From an uncultured Hyphomicrobiales bacterium (GTDB lineage: Bacteria > Pseudomonadota > Alphaproteobacteria > Rhizobiales > Ancalomicrobiaceae), in the NCBI GenBank assembly GCA_903930435.1, contig CAIYYN010000054.1, positions 62,001 through 126,000 of the forward strand: a DNA stretch of 64,000 nt, read 5' to 3'. Position numbers and translations under genes: made by a program. Position 1 is the first letter of the stretch; each line of letters opens with the position of its first letter. The notes beneath the pieces were generated by a model. The model was given only the letters and a program-made list of their open reading frames with translations, did not search any database and was not told the origin of the DNA. Shown here in pieces: positions 62,353 through 64,000 of this stretch.

Positions 62353-64000
62353 CCCACCCAGTCCGTCAGGTTGCCCTCGATCTCTGAGACGAACTGCTGA
62401 CTGTTGCCGAGATTGAGCTCGGGAAGCCGCGCACGTATGGTCTGGCGGAACCAGGTCCGCCAGGTCCTGTCAGCTGCCAGGCTGACTGCCTGTTCGACAA
62501 AAGCGTCGTGGGTGCGAACCGCGAGATGTCCAAGTCCCGCATTGGAGAGATTCGAATAGGACAAGCGCTCGAACATGCCCGGTCCGATGAGAGAGATGAC
62601 CGGAACGCCCATCCAGAGAGTTTCACAGGTCGTGGTGCCGCCGGTTTGCGGAAATGTATCAAGAGCGATGTCAATTTCGTTGTAAAACGGCAGATGCTGG
62701 CCGCGAACAGCCACGAAGGCGAGACGATTCGGTTCGATGCCATTTTCCTCAAACTGCGCAATCATATTGCCCCGGAACGACGGAACCGCTGACTCGGGTC
62801 GGACAAACAGGAAGCGCGAGCCCGGCACTCCAAGCATGCACCGTGCCCAGACGGCGATTGTTTCCGGATTGAACTTGAGCGGATTATTCATCGTTCCAAA
62901 TGTGACGATGCCATTGCGCTCTTCCGGCACCTGCGGATTGATGGGAACCTCGACACGAAGCCCCGGTCGCTCATAGGCCACCCATGAATTGGCGAGGCGG
63001 AATGGCTTCTCGATCAGCAGATTCGGATCTTCCGGTTCAAGATAGGGATCGGTCAGAATCCGGTCGATGGTCGTCAGACCAGCCGAATGGGGATAGCCAA
63101 GCCAGCTGACGATCCGCGGCGCCGGACGCCAGGCCAGCGTCGCCAGCTTGTTCATGTCCGTTGATCCTCCGAGATCGAACAGGACATCCAGCCGGTCATT
63201 TTTGATCAAGGCTGCGGCGTCGCGATCCGAAATGGATCGTTCGTGTCGGAAACCATCGATCCGCTCCGCGATCCAGTCTTGGGTTTCGTCGGGGTCGCGC
63301 GCGTACCAGGAGTACGCAAATACTTCGAATCTGCTGCGGTCATAATGGCGAATGATCGGAACGACAAAGTTGCCAACCGGGTGATTTCTGAGATCAGACG
63401 ACATGTAGCCAACGCGGATCTTGGCGCGCCCGATGATCGCCGGAGCCGGACTCTCCGGAAGTGGCGACAGGACCGCCGTCTTTATCATCCGCTCGCAACA
63501 AGTCTGGTGCCATTCAACCAGATCTGCGCGATGTTCGGGCAGTCGAGCACGGGTCAGCATGAGATGCAGTGCCGTTTCCGAGCCATTTTTGACAAAGTAT
63601 TCGCCCAACTCCTCAAAACTGCCGAGTTGGTCGGTCGCCGCGTAATCTCCGACGCGCGTCAGTATGTTGATCATCGCCCGGGCATCCGGACGCAGGTCAC
63701 CCTTCAGATCAAGCCTGCGTTTTGCCAGCTTGTAGGCCGCGTCGATAAACTCGGCTTCCCTCGGTCCACGCGTCCGGTTCAGGCTTTCGGCAAAGGCCAT
63801 GAGGTTGCGCGTATCACTGGGTTGGAGACCATAGGCACGCTCGAAATGGATATTGGCGCGCTCCCGGTCCGACTGCTGGAGGGTCATGCCCATCTGGTAA
63901 TGGAGCCAATCGACATTCGGATTATCGCGGAGCAGCAGACCGATCCACTGGGCTGCTTCGTCATAGCGTCCACGACGGCGCAGGGCCGCGATGCGCGCTT
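62349..64000 (-). CDS. TPR-containing SPINDLY/OGT (GT41) glycosyltransferase (5' truncated)
   Basis: The frame is open to the window edge; about 550 residues are visible. The N-terminal visible part has TPR-type helices (RRRGRYDEAAQWIGLLLRDN and QSDRERANIHFERAYGLQPS). The GT41 region follows: KIRVGYMSSDLRNHPVGNF with the conserved His, WRPAPRIVSWLGYPHSAGL, TFGTMNNPLKFNPETI carrying the lysine that contacts UDP, and DTFPQTGGTTTCETLWMGVPVISL. This family transfers GlcNAc or another sugar to Ser/Thr of proteins; bacterial members act on flagellin, adhesins or unknown targets. It converges on the rSAM-GT41 fusion with overlapping stops. Confidence 0.9.
   Translation of the reverse strand, partial: ARIAALRRRGRYDEAAQWIGLLLRDNPNVDWLHYQMGMTLQQSDRERANIHFERAYGLQPSDTRNLMAFAESLNRTRGPREAEFIDAAYKLAKRRLDLKGDLRPDARAMINILTRVGDYAATDQLGSFEELGEYFVKNGSETALHLMLTRARLPEHRADLVEWHQTCCERMIKTAVLSPLPESPAPAIIGRAKIRVGYMSSDLRNHPVGNFVVPIIRHYDRSRFEVFAYSWYARDPDETQDWIAERIDGFRHERSISDRDAAALIKNDRLDVLFDLGGSTDMNKLATLAWRPAPRIVSWLGYPHSAGLTTIDRILTDPYLEPEDPNLLIEKPFRLANSWVAYERPGLRVEVPINPQVPEERNGIVTFGTMNNPLKFNPETIAVWARCMLGVPGSRFLFVRPESAVPSFRGNMIAQFEENGIEPNRLAFVAVRGQHLPFYNEIDIALDTFPQTGGTTTCETLWMGVPVISLIGPGMFERLSYSNLSNAGLGHLAVRTHDAFVEQAVSLAADRTWRTWFRQTIRARLPELNLGNSQQFVSEIEGNLTDWVG

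Overview
This window is a GC-rich stretch of an alphaproteobacterial chromosome, most probably from the order Hyphomicrobiales (Rhizobiales). The evidence is the set of gene neighbourhoods typical of that order: ftsE-ftsX next to plsC and a YdcF protein; hpt next to the cell-cycle regulator cpdR; a rhizobial urease order with a small LprI-like gene between ureB and ureC; dapF-mtaB-ftsY; rsmB-heparinase-purH; metX-metW under a SAM-II riboswitch; and tsaD divergent from hemC-hemD-Mic60-hemY. No rRNA, tRNA, CRISPR, prophage or insertion sequence was recognised. The species cannot be named from the sequence.

Layout. 1-9.7 kb: end of a TerC-type membrane protein, an aldehyde dehydrogenase with a strong terminator, the betaine-lipid genes btaA-btaB, a transaldolase with a SorC-type regulator, DUF2125, ChaC, an unknown small protein and plsC. 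9.7-14.5 kb: YdcF, ftsX, ftsE, then divergently a zinc-ribbon membrane protein, hpt and cpdR. 14.5-19.5 kb: ureD-A-B-lprI-C followed by an MFS transporter; ureE, ureF and ureG are not in the window. 19.9-29 kb: dacF, a CobW GTPase, a TusA-like protein, phosphomannomutase, and the ethylmalonyl-CoA pathway pair ecm and ccr facing away from each other. 29-38 kb: dapF, mtaB, ftsY, a DUF1674 protein, rsmB, a heparinase-like protein and purH. 38-51.5 kb: an NYN-domain protein, a YddG-like exporter, a cupin, gloB, a methyltransferase, metW-metX, hisC-tyrA, a MarR regulator, a ketopantoate-reductase-like enzyme, an exported GyrI-like protein, gpsA and tsaD. 51.5-57 kb: haem and inner-membrane genes hemC, hemD, Mic60 and hemY.

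The last 7 kb (57.2-64 kb) is the unusual part. A TolC-type outer-membrane lipoprotein is separated by about 700 bases of extremely AT-rich DNA, holding a perfect CtrA-type box, from a 924-residue protein that fuses a radical-SAM/SPASM-like domain to a SPINDLY/OGT-type (GT41) glycosyltransferase. A second, TPR-containing SPINDLY/OGT glycosyltransferase converges on it and runs off the window end. The rSAM half is much more AT-rich than the GT41 half. I infer a surface or secreted protein modification locus; neither the substrate nor the chemistry can be read from the sequence.

Regulatory signals of note: the SAM-II riboswitch with an intrinsic terminator ahead of metX, nested palindromes over the marR start codon, an 18-bp hairpin covering the start of the heparinase-like gene, and palindromic intergenic repeats at three sites (24.7, 28.9 and 32.7 kb). 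Coding starts were moved to internal codons where motifs, alignable family starts or ribosome binding sites favour them; those entries say so.
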